Shown piece after piece: positions 1-6,612 of a stretch of 49,539 bases of DNA; the stretch's first letter is position 1; each line of letters begins with the position of its first letter. The position numbers and the translations under genes were made by a program. The stretch comes from Pseudomonadota bacterium (GTDB lineage: Bacteria > Pseudomonadota > Alphaproteobacteria > Rhizobiales > Pleomorphomonadaceae), in NCBI GenBank assembly GCA_023436885.1, contig JAEZHI010000023.1, forward strand, positions 1 through 49,539. Direction: 5' to 3'. The notes below the pieces were generated by a model. The model saw only the letters and a program-made list of their open reading frames with translations. It was not told the DNA's origin and did not search any database.

Positions 1-40
1 ACTTCACCTTCGTCTGCCCGACCGAGATCGCCGAGTTCGC
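1..40 (+). repeat. 40-base exact direct copy of an internal ahpC segment
   Basis: Bases 1-40 are identical to bases 623-662 inside ahpC, the part encoding the peroxidatic-cysteine motif FTFVCPTE. The match ends at base 41 (c against t), then six more bases agree (42-47) before the sequences part. To the right the sequence is oxyR. The copy is in the same orientation as ahpC and starts at the first base of the window, so it is either a duplication junction or an assembly artefact. Confidence 0.9.
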
Positions 41-233
41 CCGCCTCCGTCAGCGTGGCGACCCGGCCGGAGCGATCGACGAGCTGCGCCTCCACCGCAT
101 CCTCGAGGCCGCGGATGGCCGCCGACAGCGAGGACTGGCTGACGTGGCAGATCTCCGCGGCGCGGCTGAACGAGCGGTGCTCCGCCAGCGCGGCAAAGTA
201 CTGCATCTGTCGAATCGTCGGCAGCGGCGTCAT
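1..233 (-). CDS. oxyR: OxyR-type LysR regulator, N-terminal fragment (partial)
   Basis: Start of a LysR-family transcription factor, most likely the hydrogen-peroxide sensor OxyR, transcribed away from ahpC. The visible 60 or so residues are the winged helix-turn-helix: MTPLPTIRQMQYFAALAEHR, then the SFSRAAE and HVSQSSLSAAI recognition segment, and VDRSGRVATLTEAG at the end of the wing. A GTG three codons upstream (242) is an alternative start. The regulatory domain with the redox cysteines lies outside the window, so OxyR rather than another LysR protein is inferred from the divergent ahpCD operon, a classic arrangement. Odd: after LTEAG the frame runs into bases 1-40, which are an exact copy of part of ahpC, so the last dozen codons are not oxyR sequence. 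Confidence 0.75.
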   Translation of the reverse strand, partial: MTPLPTIRQMQYFAALAEHRSFSRAAEICHVSQSSLSAAIRGLEDAVEAQLVDRSGRVATLTEAGELGDLGRADEGE

Positions 234-317
234 CGGGCTCACAATGTCGGCGACGGCCCGAGCGTGGCGCGGAGGAGGCGCCGCTGGAGGAAGGAGCCGT
301 CGATCGGCGGCGAGCAT

Positions 318-332
318 ATCGTTTTTTCCGAT
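318..332. promoter_or_regulatory. Candidate OxyR half-operator, ATCG-N7-CGAT
   Basis: The divergent oxyR-ahpC spacer contains ATCG, seven bases, then CGAT. The known OxyR half-operator is ATAG-N7-CTAT, so spacing and symmetry agree while one base per arm differs. I do not see a good second copy at the spacing expected for a tetramer site. The location between the two genes supports it; the motif alone is weak. Confidence 0.3.
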
Positions 333-468
333 CGGGTTGTTCGGAATTATGATTTTGACCCGCTGCAGCGCCGCATGCGATTTCGCAGGTGCGGTAGCGA
401 CCGGCTCGGCGCCGCCGCCATTCCTCCCCGGACTGTACCGAAAATCTGGCCTTTGAAGGAGATCCGAG

Positions 469-1023
469 ATGCTCGGAATCGGCGACAAGCTGCCGTCGTT
501 CAGCGTGACCGGCGTGAAGCCCGGCTTCAACGCCCACCAGGAGAACGGCGAATCCGCCTTCGAGACGCTCACCGAGGCGAGCTTCCCCGGCAAGTGGAAG
601 GTGATCTTCTTCTATCCGAAGGACTTCACCTTCGTCTGCCCGACCGAGATCGCCGAGTTCGCTCGCCTCGCCAAGGACTTCGAAGATCGTGACGCCGTCG
701 TGCTCGGCGGTTCGACCGACAACGAGTTCGTCAAGCTTGCCTGGCGCCGCGACCACAAAGACCTCGACAAGCTGCCGATCTGGTCGTTTGCCGACACCAC
801 CGGTTCGCTGGTAGATGGCCTCGGCGTTCGTTCGCCGGCCGGCGTCGCCTACCGCGTGACGGTCATCGTCGACCCGGACAACACGATCCAGCACATCTAC
901 GGCACCAACCTCAACGTTGGCCGCAACCCGAAGGACACGCTGCGCGTTCTCGACGCCCTGCAGACCGACGAGCTGTGCGCCTGCAACCGTGAGGTCGGCG
1001 GTGACACGCTGAAGGCTGCCTGA
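469..1023 (+). CDS. ahpC: Alkyl hydroperoxide reductase C (peroxiredoxin)
   Basis: A 184-residue 2-Cys peroxiredoxin that reduces hydrogen peroxide, organic peroxides and peroxynitrite in the cytoplasm. The peroxidatic cysteine is Cys57 in FTFVCPTE; the C-terminal ELCACN supplies resolving cysteines Cys170 and Cys172. The C-A-C ending is the pattern of actinobacterial AhpC proteins that are recycled by AhpD rather than AhpF, and ahpD follows directly. The start is set by GAAGGAG at 455-461, seven bases before ATG. The stop overlaps the ahpD start by one base (TGATG), indicating translational coupling. Expression is probably controlled by the divergent OxyR. Confidence 0.96.
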   Translation: MLGIGDKLPSFSVTGVKPGFNAHQENGESAFETLTEASFPGKWKVIFFYPKDFTFVCPTEIAEFARLAKDFEDRDAVVLGGSTDNEFVKLAWRRDHKDLDKLPIWSFADTTGSLVDGLGVRSPAGVAYRVTVIVDPDNTIQHIYGTNLNVGRNPKDTLRVLDALQTDELCACNREVGGDTLKAA

Positions 1024-1556
1024 TGTCGATCGCCAGCCTGCAGGAAAAGCTCGGCACTTATGCCCGCGACGTGAAGCTCAATCTGTCGGCCATGGCCGAG
1101 GATGACAGCCTGACGGAGCAGCAAAAGTACGGCCTGTTCGTTGCCTGTGGCCATGCGACGCGTAACGCCGTAGTTGCGGCGGCTCTGGAAGCGGAGGCGG
1201 CGAGCCATCTCTCCGCCGAGGCGATGGATGCGGCCCGCGGTGCCGGCGTGCTGATGGGCATGAACAATGTCTACTACCGGTTCCTGCACCTGACCTCGAA
1301 CCCGGAATACCGGACCATGCCGGCGCGCTTGCGCATGCAGCTGATTGGCAAGCCGGGCGTCGACAAGGTCGACTTCGAGCTGTGGTGCCTTGCTGTCTCG
1401 GCCATCAACGGCTGCGGCATGTGCATGGATAGCCACGAGAAGGTGGTGCGCGAGGCTGGCTTGCCGGCCTCGTCGGTCCAGACCGCCGTTCGTTTCGCCG
1501 CGATCATCGAGTCGGCGGCGGTTGGCGTCGAGACGGCGGCGATTGTCGCCGCCTGA
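1023..1556 (+). CDS. ahpD: Alkyl hydroperoxidase AhpD
   Basis: A 177-residue AhpD/CMD-family enzyme. It carries the thioredoxin-like active site NGCGMCMDSHE with Cys131, Cys134 and His138, and an upstream acidic residue Glu119, matching the proton-relay set described for mycobacterial AhpD. In that system AhpD passes electrons from a lipoylated dehydrogenase-complex subunit to oxidised AhpC and also has weak peroxidase activity. The ATG overlaps the ahpC stop, so the two are co-translated, and the operon ends in a clear terminator 26 bases downstream. Length is normal for the family. Confidence 0.95.
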   Translation: MSIASLQEKLGTYARDVKLNLSAMAEDDSLTEQQKYGLFVACGHATRNAVVAAALEAEAASHLSAEAMDAARGAGVLMGMNNVYYRFLHLTSNPEYRTMPARLRMQLIGKPGVDKVDFELWCLAVSAINGCGMCMDSHEKVVREAGLPASSVQTAVRFAAIIESAAVGVETAAIVAA

Positions 1557-1581
1557 TCTCAGGGGTTAGCCTGACATATGA

Positions 1582-1619
1582 AACACCCGGTCGGAGAGAA
1601 TCCGGCCGGGTGTTTTTGT
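1582..1619 (+). terminator. Rho-independent terminator of ahpCD
   Basis: Arms AACACCCGG-TCGG (1582-1594) and CCGG-CCGGGTGTT (1602-1614) form a strong GC stem followed by TTTGTT. It lies just after ahpD and directly against the convergent Nudix gene stop. Confidence 0.85.
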
Positions 1620-2098
1620 TACCAGTATTCGGCTGGGGGAAGGCCTTCGGAAAGTTCCGCAAGGCGCTGCCGGGTTGCTTTGGTCGTCGTCTCCGGTAGC
1701 TGATCCAACGGGAAGAAGCCGATTTCGGCGATCTCCCGATTTGCCTTGAAGGCGTGCCGCATGATGCAGGCCGGTATCTGGTAGAGAGCGACATGGTCTC
1801 TATCCGCTGCTGCCGGATTGAAATAGAGTCCGATGAAGCGCCCCAAACCGATAGCCTCGTACCCGGTCTCTTCAAAAAGCTCGCGCCGTGCAGCGGCTTC
1901 CGCCGTTTCACCGGCGTTCACGCCGCCGCCGGGCATATGCCAGCCTGACACATAGGTGTGCCGAACCATCAGGATGCGTCCGTCTTCTATGACGAGAGCG
2001 CGAACTCCAAGGGTCGTTCCTCCCCACAGTCGACTGACCAAGGACCGCGCCTGCGCGATAAAGGGCTGCGCCGCGTCAAGCAGCTGGATGCGGTTCAT
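1619..2098 (-). CDS. Nudix hydrolase
   Basis: A 159-residue Nudix protein that hydrolyses a nucleoside-diphosphate-linked substrate. The Nudix box spans residues 58-80 with all key positions: Gly58, Glu64, Arg72-Glu73-Leu74, Glu76-Glu77, Gly79. The substrate cannot be read from sequence; the roughly 30-residue N-terminal extension before the domain also occurs in uncharacterised alphaproteobacterial Nudix proteins. GAGG five bases before ATG supports the start. It stands alone, convergent with ahpCD. Confidence 0.88.
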   Translation of the reverse strand: MNRIQLLDAAQPFIAQARSLVSRLWGGTTLGVRALVIEDGRILMVRHTYVSGWHMPGGGVNAGETAEAAARRELFEETGYEAIGLGRFIGLYFNPAAADRDHVALYQIPACIMRHAFKANREIAEIGFFPLDQLPETTTKATRQRLAELSEGLPPAEYW

Positions 2099-2363
2099 GA
2101 AAACCTCGGTGCGTGGTTGGATGAAGCGTGAGAGTCAGGAGCAAATACGGCCGTGAGGCGCGAGATTGGCGCCATGACCCAATCTGAATTTCGACGCCGT
2201 CCGTCGCGTATCTGCTTGACCCGAAAGGTTGAAAATTTTCGCGAGGGTGCTTTAGCCTTTCGTCTAGGTCATACTTTGGATTAACCAATTTTAACTCAAA
2301 GGAAAGCTCAGTGTTTAGCCTCATGGCAAAAACATTGTGCATTTGTTATAGCTTTCATGTGAA

Positions 2364-2387
2364 AGAGAAAGCGCTTGTGGTTTCTCT
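2364..2387 (+). other. Small hairpin upstream of the 38-codon gene
   Basis: AGAGAAA (2364-2370) and TTTCTCT (2381-2387) are perfect inverted arms with a ten-base loop, 23 bases before the ATG at 2411. It lies in the presumed leader of the small gene. Its role is unknown; it is not followed by a T run. Confidence 0.35.
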
Positions 2388-2410
2388 CAACAACTCAGAA
2401 GAAGGCTATC

Positions 2411-2527
2411 ATGTTTTCCCTCTTCCGCCGTCGCCTCAACCGTGCCCAGCGTTATAGTTGGGTGTCGGCCGTCGACGCGAACAATCCCCATATCGTCGCT
2501 GCTGTGCTGACCTTCTGGGGGCGTTAG
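2411..2527 (+). CDS. Candidate small basic protein, 38 residues
   Basis: An unrecognised short open frame beginning MFSLFRRRLNRAQRYSW and ending AAVLTFWGR. The N-terminus has six arginines in the first fourteen residues; the C-terminus is hydrophobic and aromatic. AAGAAGG at 2399-2405 is spaced five bases before ATG, and an AT-rich presumed promoter region and a hairpin lie upstream. It could be a genuine small protein, or part of the leader of the phosphoesterase gene that starts 142 bases after its stop. No family assigned. Confidence 0.4.
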   Translation: MFSLFRRRLNRAQRYSWVSAVDANNPHIVAAVLTFWGR

Positions 2528-2669
2528 TCCGGTTCGGACGCGCAACGGTTCGAGGCGTGAACCAACTTCGTGAGACTACCATTCGGGGCGGGTTGCTGCG
2601 CAGCGATCCGCCCCTTGCTTTTGCAGCGTCCGGCTTTACCGGACCGCGGGCATCGGCTACCCAAGAAGC

Positions 2670-3566
2670 ATGTTTCGCCTCATCCATATTTCCGACCTGC
2701 ATCTTGGTCCGCTACCGGCGGCTCGCATCCGCGACCTCGCCTCCAAGCGCATTCTTGGCTACGTCAATTGGCGGCGTAACCGGTCACGCGCCTTCGGCGA
2801 CGATATCGAGGCCGCGCTCATCGCGGCGATCGCCGCCGAGCGGCCCGACCATATCGCTGTGACAGGCGATCTGGTCAATATTGCGCTTGCCGGCGAGTAT
2901 GCCACCGCTTCCGCCTTTCTTGGTTTGGTCGGATCCGGCGAGGTTGTCAGCGCTGTTCCGGGCAACCACGATGCGTATGTGCCGGGTGCCGCCCGACGGG
3001 CAAGACAGGCTTGGGCGACCTATATGACGGCCGACGCAGGGGAAGCGAGTGGTTGGCCTTATGTTCGGCGGCGAGGTGATGTTGCGATCGTCGGTGCATC
3101 GTCGGCCGTGGCGACCGGACCGTTCATGGCGACCGGCAGCTTCTCCGAGGAACAGGAGGAGCGACTTGCTGCAGCGCTCGACAAGCTCGGTCGGGCTGGG
3201 CTCTGCCGCGTGGTGCTGATCCACCATCCGCCGGTCAAGGGGGCGACCGCTTGGCATAAGCGGTTATCCGGAGCCTCGCGGTTTCGGAAGGTTATTGTAA
3301 ATTGCGGTGCAGAACTGATCTTGCACGGCCATACGCATCGGCCAACCCGCCTGTCGCTTCCCGGTCCCAAGGGAGCCGTGCCGGTGATCGGCGTCTCCGC
3401 TGCGACACAGAGGCCCGGTGGCCATCATCCGGCTGGCGGCTTCAATCTGTTCGACATCGAAAGAGCCGATGCCGGATTCAGAATCCACCATCGCCTGATG
3501 CAGATGGCACCGAGCGGATTCTTTACGGAAACGCGATCCGAAGAAATTGTCAGCCCGGCACCATGA
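2670..3566 (+). CDS. Metallophosphoesterase
   Basis: A 298-residue calcineurin-like phosphoesterase with a binuclear metal centre. All motifs are present: HISDLHLG at the N-terminus (Asp9, His11), VTGDLVN, PGNHDAY, IHHPP and the C-terminal GHTH. There is no signal peptide, so it is cytoplasmic. The substrate is unknown; related bacterial proteins act on nucleotides or cyclic nucleotides, but nothing here picks one. The 3' end overlaps the convergent membrane-anchored hypothetical gene by 17 bases. Confidence 0.88.
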   Translation: MFRLIHISDLHLGPLPAARIRDLASKRILGYVNWRRNRSRAFGDDIEAALIAAIAAERPDHIAVTGDLVNIALAGEYATASAFLGLVGSGEVVSAVPGNHDAYVPGAARRARQAWATYMTADAGEASGWPYVRRRGDVAIVGASSAVATGPFMATGSFSEEQEERLAAALDKLGRAGLCRVVLIHHPPVKGATAWHKRLSGASRFRKVIVNCGAELILHGHTHRPTRLSLPGPKGAVPVIGVSAATQRPGGHHPAGGFNLFDIERADAGFRIHHRLMQMAPSGFFTETRSEEIVSPAP

Positions 3567-4164
3567 ACCACGCATAAGCGACGAGGCCAAGCGCGCCGAA
3601 GGCAAATCCCGCAAGGAAGATGATCAGCGCCCAGACGAAAGGCGATCCGCGATCGTCGCTCTTAGGCTTTCTCGGCGTGATCGACTCACCAGTTTCGCGG
3701 CGCTCCAAAGCAGCTCCACGCAACTTTTCGAGCAGTGCGTCGCTTTCGAGCGCCCGTTCACGTTCGACGACCCGCTCGGCGATATATTCGGTCACAGCAT
3801 CAGCGGTCGCGTCGAGGTCGGCGCTTTCATGCAGCGTCAGGCGTCCCAGGCGCGTGTCTTTCAAGAAGCGGTAGGAGCGCCGATCGCGTCCCATCACCAC
3901 GTGGGCGGTAGGGTCGATCCAAAGGCGCGGTGGCGTCGAGCCTGCCACGCCGCAGATGAAATAGGGCTCATCGACCGGTAGCTCGCTAAATACGCCTTGA
4001 AGCTCCTCTGCCAGCAGCGACAGTCTGGCCCGATCACCCTCGTGCAGGTCAGCATAGGCGTCGGCCCGCTCGCTTTCGGCAATCCGCATGCGACGCACGG
4101 CATCTGAAAGACGCCGGACCTTGCCATCACCGATCTTGTTGTCGCCTGCCTCGCCGCCAGCCAT
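3550..4164 (-). CDS. Hypothetical C-terminally anchored membrane protein
   Basis: A 204-residue protein of unrecognised family. A largely soluble, charged N-terminal part (about residues 1-160) contains the segment PRLWIDPTAHVVMGRDRR, followed by an arginine/glutamate-rich helix. One hydrophobic segment near the C-terminus, starting FVWALIIFLAGFAFG, should anchor it with the bulk in the cytoplasm. I chose the ATG at 4164 because AGGTGA lies five bases upstream; an in-frame ATG at 4212 lacks a ribosome site. It resembles conserved hypothetical proteins of Hyphomicrobiales. The 3' end overlaps the convergent phosphoesterase gene. Confidence 0.75.
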   Translation of the reverse strand: MAGGEAGDNKIGDGKVRRLSDAVRRMRIAESERADAYADLHEGDRARLSLLAEELQGVFSELPVDEPYFICGVAGSTPPRLWIDPTAHVVMGRDRRSYRFLKDTRLGRLTLHESADLDATADAVTEYIAERVVERERALESDALLEKLRGAALERRETGESITPRKPKSDDRGSPFVWALIIFLAGFAFGALGLVAYAWFMVPG

Positions 4165-4368
4165 GGGGTCACCTGTTGCATCGGGTCTTGTCGACCCTCC
4201 TCTCATCAGCATACACGGATGACGGAATTAGGACTAGCTTAACCATTCTTCACCCACAGCCGCTCTTACCGGTCCCTGGGATTAGGACTTGCCGTAAGAA
4301 CCTTGGTGGTGTTTGAAGACAGCGACGATGCTGGCGCCGTCCAGCGCCCCTCGACGAGGAAGAAGCCC

Positions 4369-4611
4369 ATGAAGCCCGTTTTTATCCAGCTGCAATGCGC
4401 CCCCGGACAGACTTATGCGGTGGCGGACGCGATTTATGCCCTGGAAGTTGCTTCCGAGCTTTACTCGACGTCGGGCGAATATGATCTCTTAATGAAGGTC
4501 TACGTCGACTCGTCGGCTCACGACGATATCGGCAAGTTCATCAACGAAAAAATCTCGTCGATTCCCGGAATTGTTCGGACCCTGACGACGCTGACCTTCC
4601 GGGCCTTCTGA
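4369..4611 (+). CDS. Stand-alone Lrp/AsnC ligand-binding (RAM) domain protein
   Basis: An 80-residue protein consisting only of the alpha/beta RAM domain that in Lrp/AsnC regulators binds amino acids and drives oligomerisation. It starts MKPVFIQLQCAPGQTY, has the GEYDLLMKVYV beta-strand pair typical of the fold and ends in IVRTLTTLTF. The DNA-binding helix-turn-helix is absent. The upstream DNA has no room for one in frame with a normal start, so this is a natural single-domain member, not a truncation. AGGAAG lies eight bases before the ATG. It is a monocistron beside DUF1223. Likely role: a small-molecule-responsive oligomeric partner or sensor; the ligand is unknown. Confidence 0.85.
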   Translation: MKPVFIQLQCAPGQTYAVADAIYALEVASELYSTSGEYDLLMKVYVDSSAHDDIGKFINEKISSIPGIVRTLTTLTFRAF

Positions 4612-4642
4612 GCGCAATCTGGACGAAGCCTTGCCCGCGGTC

Positions 4643-5416
4643 TCAGCTGCCGCTGCCGTTGCTCTGAAGCGTCACGCGTGTGGCGCCGAGGATTGGACCC
4701 GGCAGTCCGCCCTTTTTGGATTGGACAATCACTGCGAGACCGGCAGTGCCTTCTGGCGCAACGTCGGCCAGCGGCAATTCCAGGGTCGCGGCTTCGCCGG
4801 ACCACATCCCGATCGCCTGCATGCGGTCGACGACGTTGACATAAGTGACTGAGGTATCGCGGTTTTCACCGGAGCCTATGTTCACCGTCTTCGGCGGCAG
4901 ATAGCCAGCTACCCAGACGGAAGATTCGCCGGCGTGGTCTTTGGCTGGCAAGGTTACAACGAGCCGGTCGCCGTCAATGCGAGCGTTGACCGCGACGTCC
5001 GGCGCTTCACCGTTGTCGCGCATGACGTCGAACGAGGCGCGAATTTCTTCCTGGCGGCTACCGATCACAGCAGTTCGACCGTTGAGGATCGCTTGCGGCG
5101 TGAAAACGGCGTGATCGGCACGCGCCTTTGCATATTCACGCTGGCGACGGGTGAACTCGGGCTTGGCGTAGGTATCGCGCCAGCCCAGATAGTCCCAGTA
5201 GTCGACCGCAAAGCTGAGGGCGATCGTGTTGGGATCCTTGGCGAGCTGGCCGAGAACCTTGTCGGCCGGTGGGCAAGCCGAACAGCCCTGGCTGGTGAAC
5301 AACTCGACGACGTCCGCCGCTGCGGCGGTGCCGCTTCCAAATGCGAGTGCGACGCAGCACGATGCCATACCGCGAGCAAGTCCGCCTAAGGTCCCCCGCC
5401 ACAGTATCGTATCCAA
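4643..5416 (-). CDS. DUF1223 secreted thioredoxin-like protein
   Basis: A DUF1223 protein of 257 residues from the TTG at 5416, chosen because AGAGGTG lies about four bases upstream and the signal peptide then starts normally. A GTG at 5482 gives 279 residues but has no ribosome site. Order: hydrophobic signal segment ending GTAAAA, then DVVELFTSQGCSACPPAD with a CxxC pair (Cys45, Cys48) at the position of a thioredoxin active site, then a beta-rich C-terminal half. It is predicted to be periplasmic. DUF1223 proteins are common in alphaproteobacteria; a redox role is plausible from the CxxC but unproven. Confidence 0.85.
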   Translation of the reverse strand: MDTILWRGTLGGLARGMASCCVALAFGSGTAAAADVVELFTSQGCSACPPADKVLGQLAKDPNTIALSFAVDYWDYLGWRDTYAKPEFTRRQREYAKARADHAVFTPQAILNGRTAVIGSRQEEIRASFDVMRDNGEAPDVAVNARIDGDRLVVTLPAKDHAGESSVWVAGYLPPKTVNIGSGENRDTSVTYVNVVDRMQAIGMWSGEAATLELPLADVAPEGTAGLAVIVQSKKGGLPGPILGATRVTLQSNGSGS

Positions 5417-5543
5417 GGCCCACCTCTTTGGGTTTGTTCTTTGTGAGATCAACGAATACGACGGAGATGCATATCGTTCCACTCACGACTGCTTGACCGA
5501 ACCAATCGGTCAACGCTGGCCGCATGTCGTTGATCTGTTGGAA

Positions 5544-5927
5544 TCACACGGGATTCCGGTAAGCCGTCGCCTCGATTTCGATCTTCATTTCCGGACGAAT
5601 AAGGCCGGCGATGATCATCGTGGCAGCTGGACGGATATCCTTGAGCCAGCGCCCGACCACCGAAAATACTGGGTCAGCCAATGATGCGTCGGTCACGATG
5701 TAGCGGACACGGACTATGTCGGACATCGAGAAGCCGGCATCGCCAAGCGCCTTGGCAATGGTCGCCATGGCGTTCTCAGTCTGAGCCTTGACGTCATCCG
5801 GCATGCTCATCGTCGCATAGTCGTAGCCGGTCGTCCCTGCGACAAAACACCAGGGGCCGTCGACGACGGCGCGCGAATAGCCGGCGACCTTCTCGAAGGG
5901 TGAACCCGTGGAAATGAGCTGACGCAT
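5544..5927 (-). CDS. RidA-family (YjgF/YER057c/UK114) protein
   Basis: A 127-residue RidA-superfamily protein; members hydrolyse reactive enamine/imine intermediates released by PLP enzymes, or act in specialised catabolism. Visible family features are FVAGTTGYD, the helical QTENAMATIAKALGDAG segment, and the C-terminal PEMKIEIEATAY strand. The family normally has an arginine in the strand before the last helix; here IIAGLIRPEMKIE supplies Arg. ATG at 5927 gives the usual length; upstream codons to 5984 overlap the leuD terminator and are unlikely to be translated. It sits 17 bases beyond that terminator, so it may be read from its own promoter or by readthrough. Confidence 0.85.
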   Translation of the reverse strand: MRQLISTGSPFEKVAGYSRAVVDGPWCFVAGTTGYDYATMSMPDDVKAQTENAMATIAKALGDAGFSMSDIVRVRYIVTDASLADPVFSVVGRWLKDIRPAATMIIAGLIRPEMKIEIEATAYRNPV

Positions 5928-5944
5928 GCAAGAGGCCCCACATG

Positions 5945-5966
5945 AAAACGCCCTCCGAAGAGGGCG
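5945..5966 (-). terminator. Terminator downstream of leuD
   Basis: Arms CGCCCTC (949-955 of the 5 kb block) and GAGGGCG (960-966) with a four-base loop, followed on the minus strand by TTTT. It ends the argC-leuD transcript just before the RidA gene. Confidence 0.75.
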
Positions 5967-5980
5967 CTTCCAGAGTTCAA

Positions 5981-6586
5981 TCAAGCCCAGGGATGAACGG
6001 TGGCGTTCTTGGCCTCGAAGGCGGCGATGGCCGGCGCCTTCTCAAGCGTCAGGCCGATGTCATCAAGGCCATTCAGCAAGCAATGCTTCTTGAAGGCGTC
6101 TATCTCGAAGGAGACCTGACCGCCGTCCGGCCCCTTGATGACCTGATTGACCAGGTCGACGGTCAGCGTCGCGTTCGAGCCGCGCTCGGCATCGTCCATC
6201 AGCTTCTTGAGGTCGTCCGGCGAGACGACGATCGGCAGAATGCCGTTCTTGAAGCAGTTGTTGTAGAAGATGTCGGCAAAGCTGGTGGAGATGACGCAGC
6301 GGATGCCGAAATCGAGGAGCGCCCAAGGGGCATGCTCGCGCGACGAGCCGCAGCCGAAGTTGTCGCCGGCCACGAGGATCTCTGCCTTGCGGTAAGCGGA
6401 CTTGTTCAGGACGAAATCGGGATTCTCCGAACCGTCTTCGCGATAACGCATCTCCGAGAACAGACCCTTGCCAAGACCGGTGCGCTTGATGGTCTTGAGA
6501 TACTGCTTCGGAATGATCATGTCGGTATCGATATTGAGGATCGGCAGCGGCGCGGCGACACCGGTGAGCACGTCGAATTTCTGCAT
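5981..6586 (-). CDS. leuD: 3-isopropylmalate dehydratase small subunit
   Basis: A 201-residue LeuD, the swivel subunit that with LeuC interconverts 2- and 3-isopropylmalate in leucine biosynthesis. Family signatures are NIDTDMIIPKQYLK near the N-terminus, the FGCGSSREHAPWAL loop and the SFADIFYNNCFKNGILP segment. Length is standard. It lies 26 bases downstream of argC on the same strand, so arginine and leucine genes appear to share a transcript here; leuC is not in the window. A terminator follows immediately. Confidence 0.96.
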   Translation of the reverse strand: MQKFDVLTGVAAPLPILNIDTDMIIPKQYLKTIKRTGLGKGLFSEMRYREDGSENPDFVLNKSAYRKAEILVAGDNFGCGSSREHAPWALLDFGIRCVISTSFADIFYNNCFKNGILPIVVSPDDLKKLMDDAERGSNATLTVDLVNQVIKGPDGGQVSFEIDAFKKHCLLNGLDDIGLTLEKAPAIAAFEAKNATVHPWA

Positions 6587-6612
6587 GATCTGTCCTTTCC
6601 CGAAGCGAGCGA

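Larger units (their letters stand above)
2099..2669. other. AT-rich gene-poor region of 571 bases
   Basis: No conventional gene. The part from about 2250 to 2400 is much richer in A and T than its surroundings, as expected of a promoter region. It contains a degenerate palindromic intergenic element near 2220-2252 (CCGAAAGG against TTTTCG), a short hairpin at 2364-2387, and the candidate 38-codon gene at 2411-2527. Confidence 0.6.

Noticed and set aside
4..894. A 296-codon minus-strand frame covering the oxyR-ahpC region
   Set aside because: It is out of frame with the clear LysR helix-turn-helix and antisense to ahpC; only the oxyR frame gives recognisable protein.
2076..2342. An 88-codon minus-strand frame upstream of the Nudix gene
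   Set aside because: No ribosome site and no family; part of it is translation of the degenerate palindromic element.
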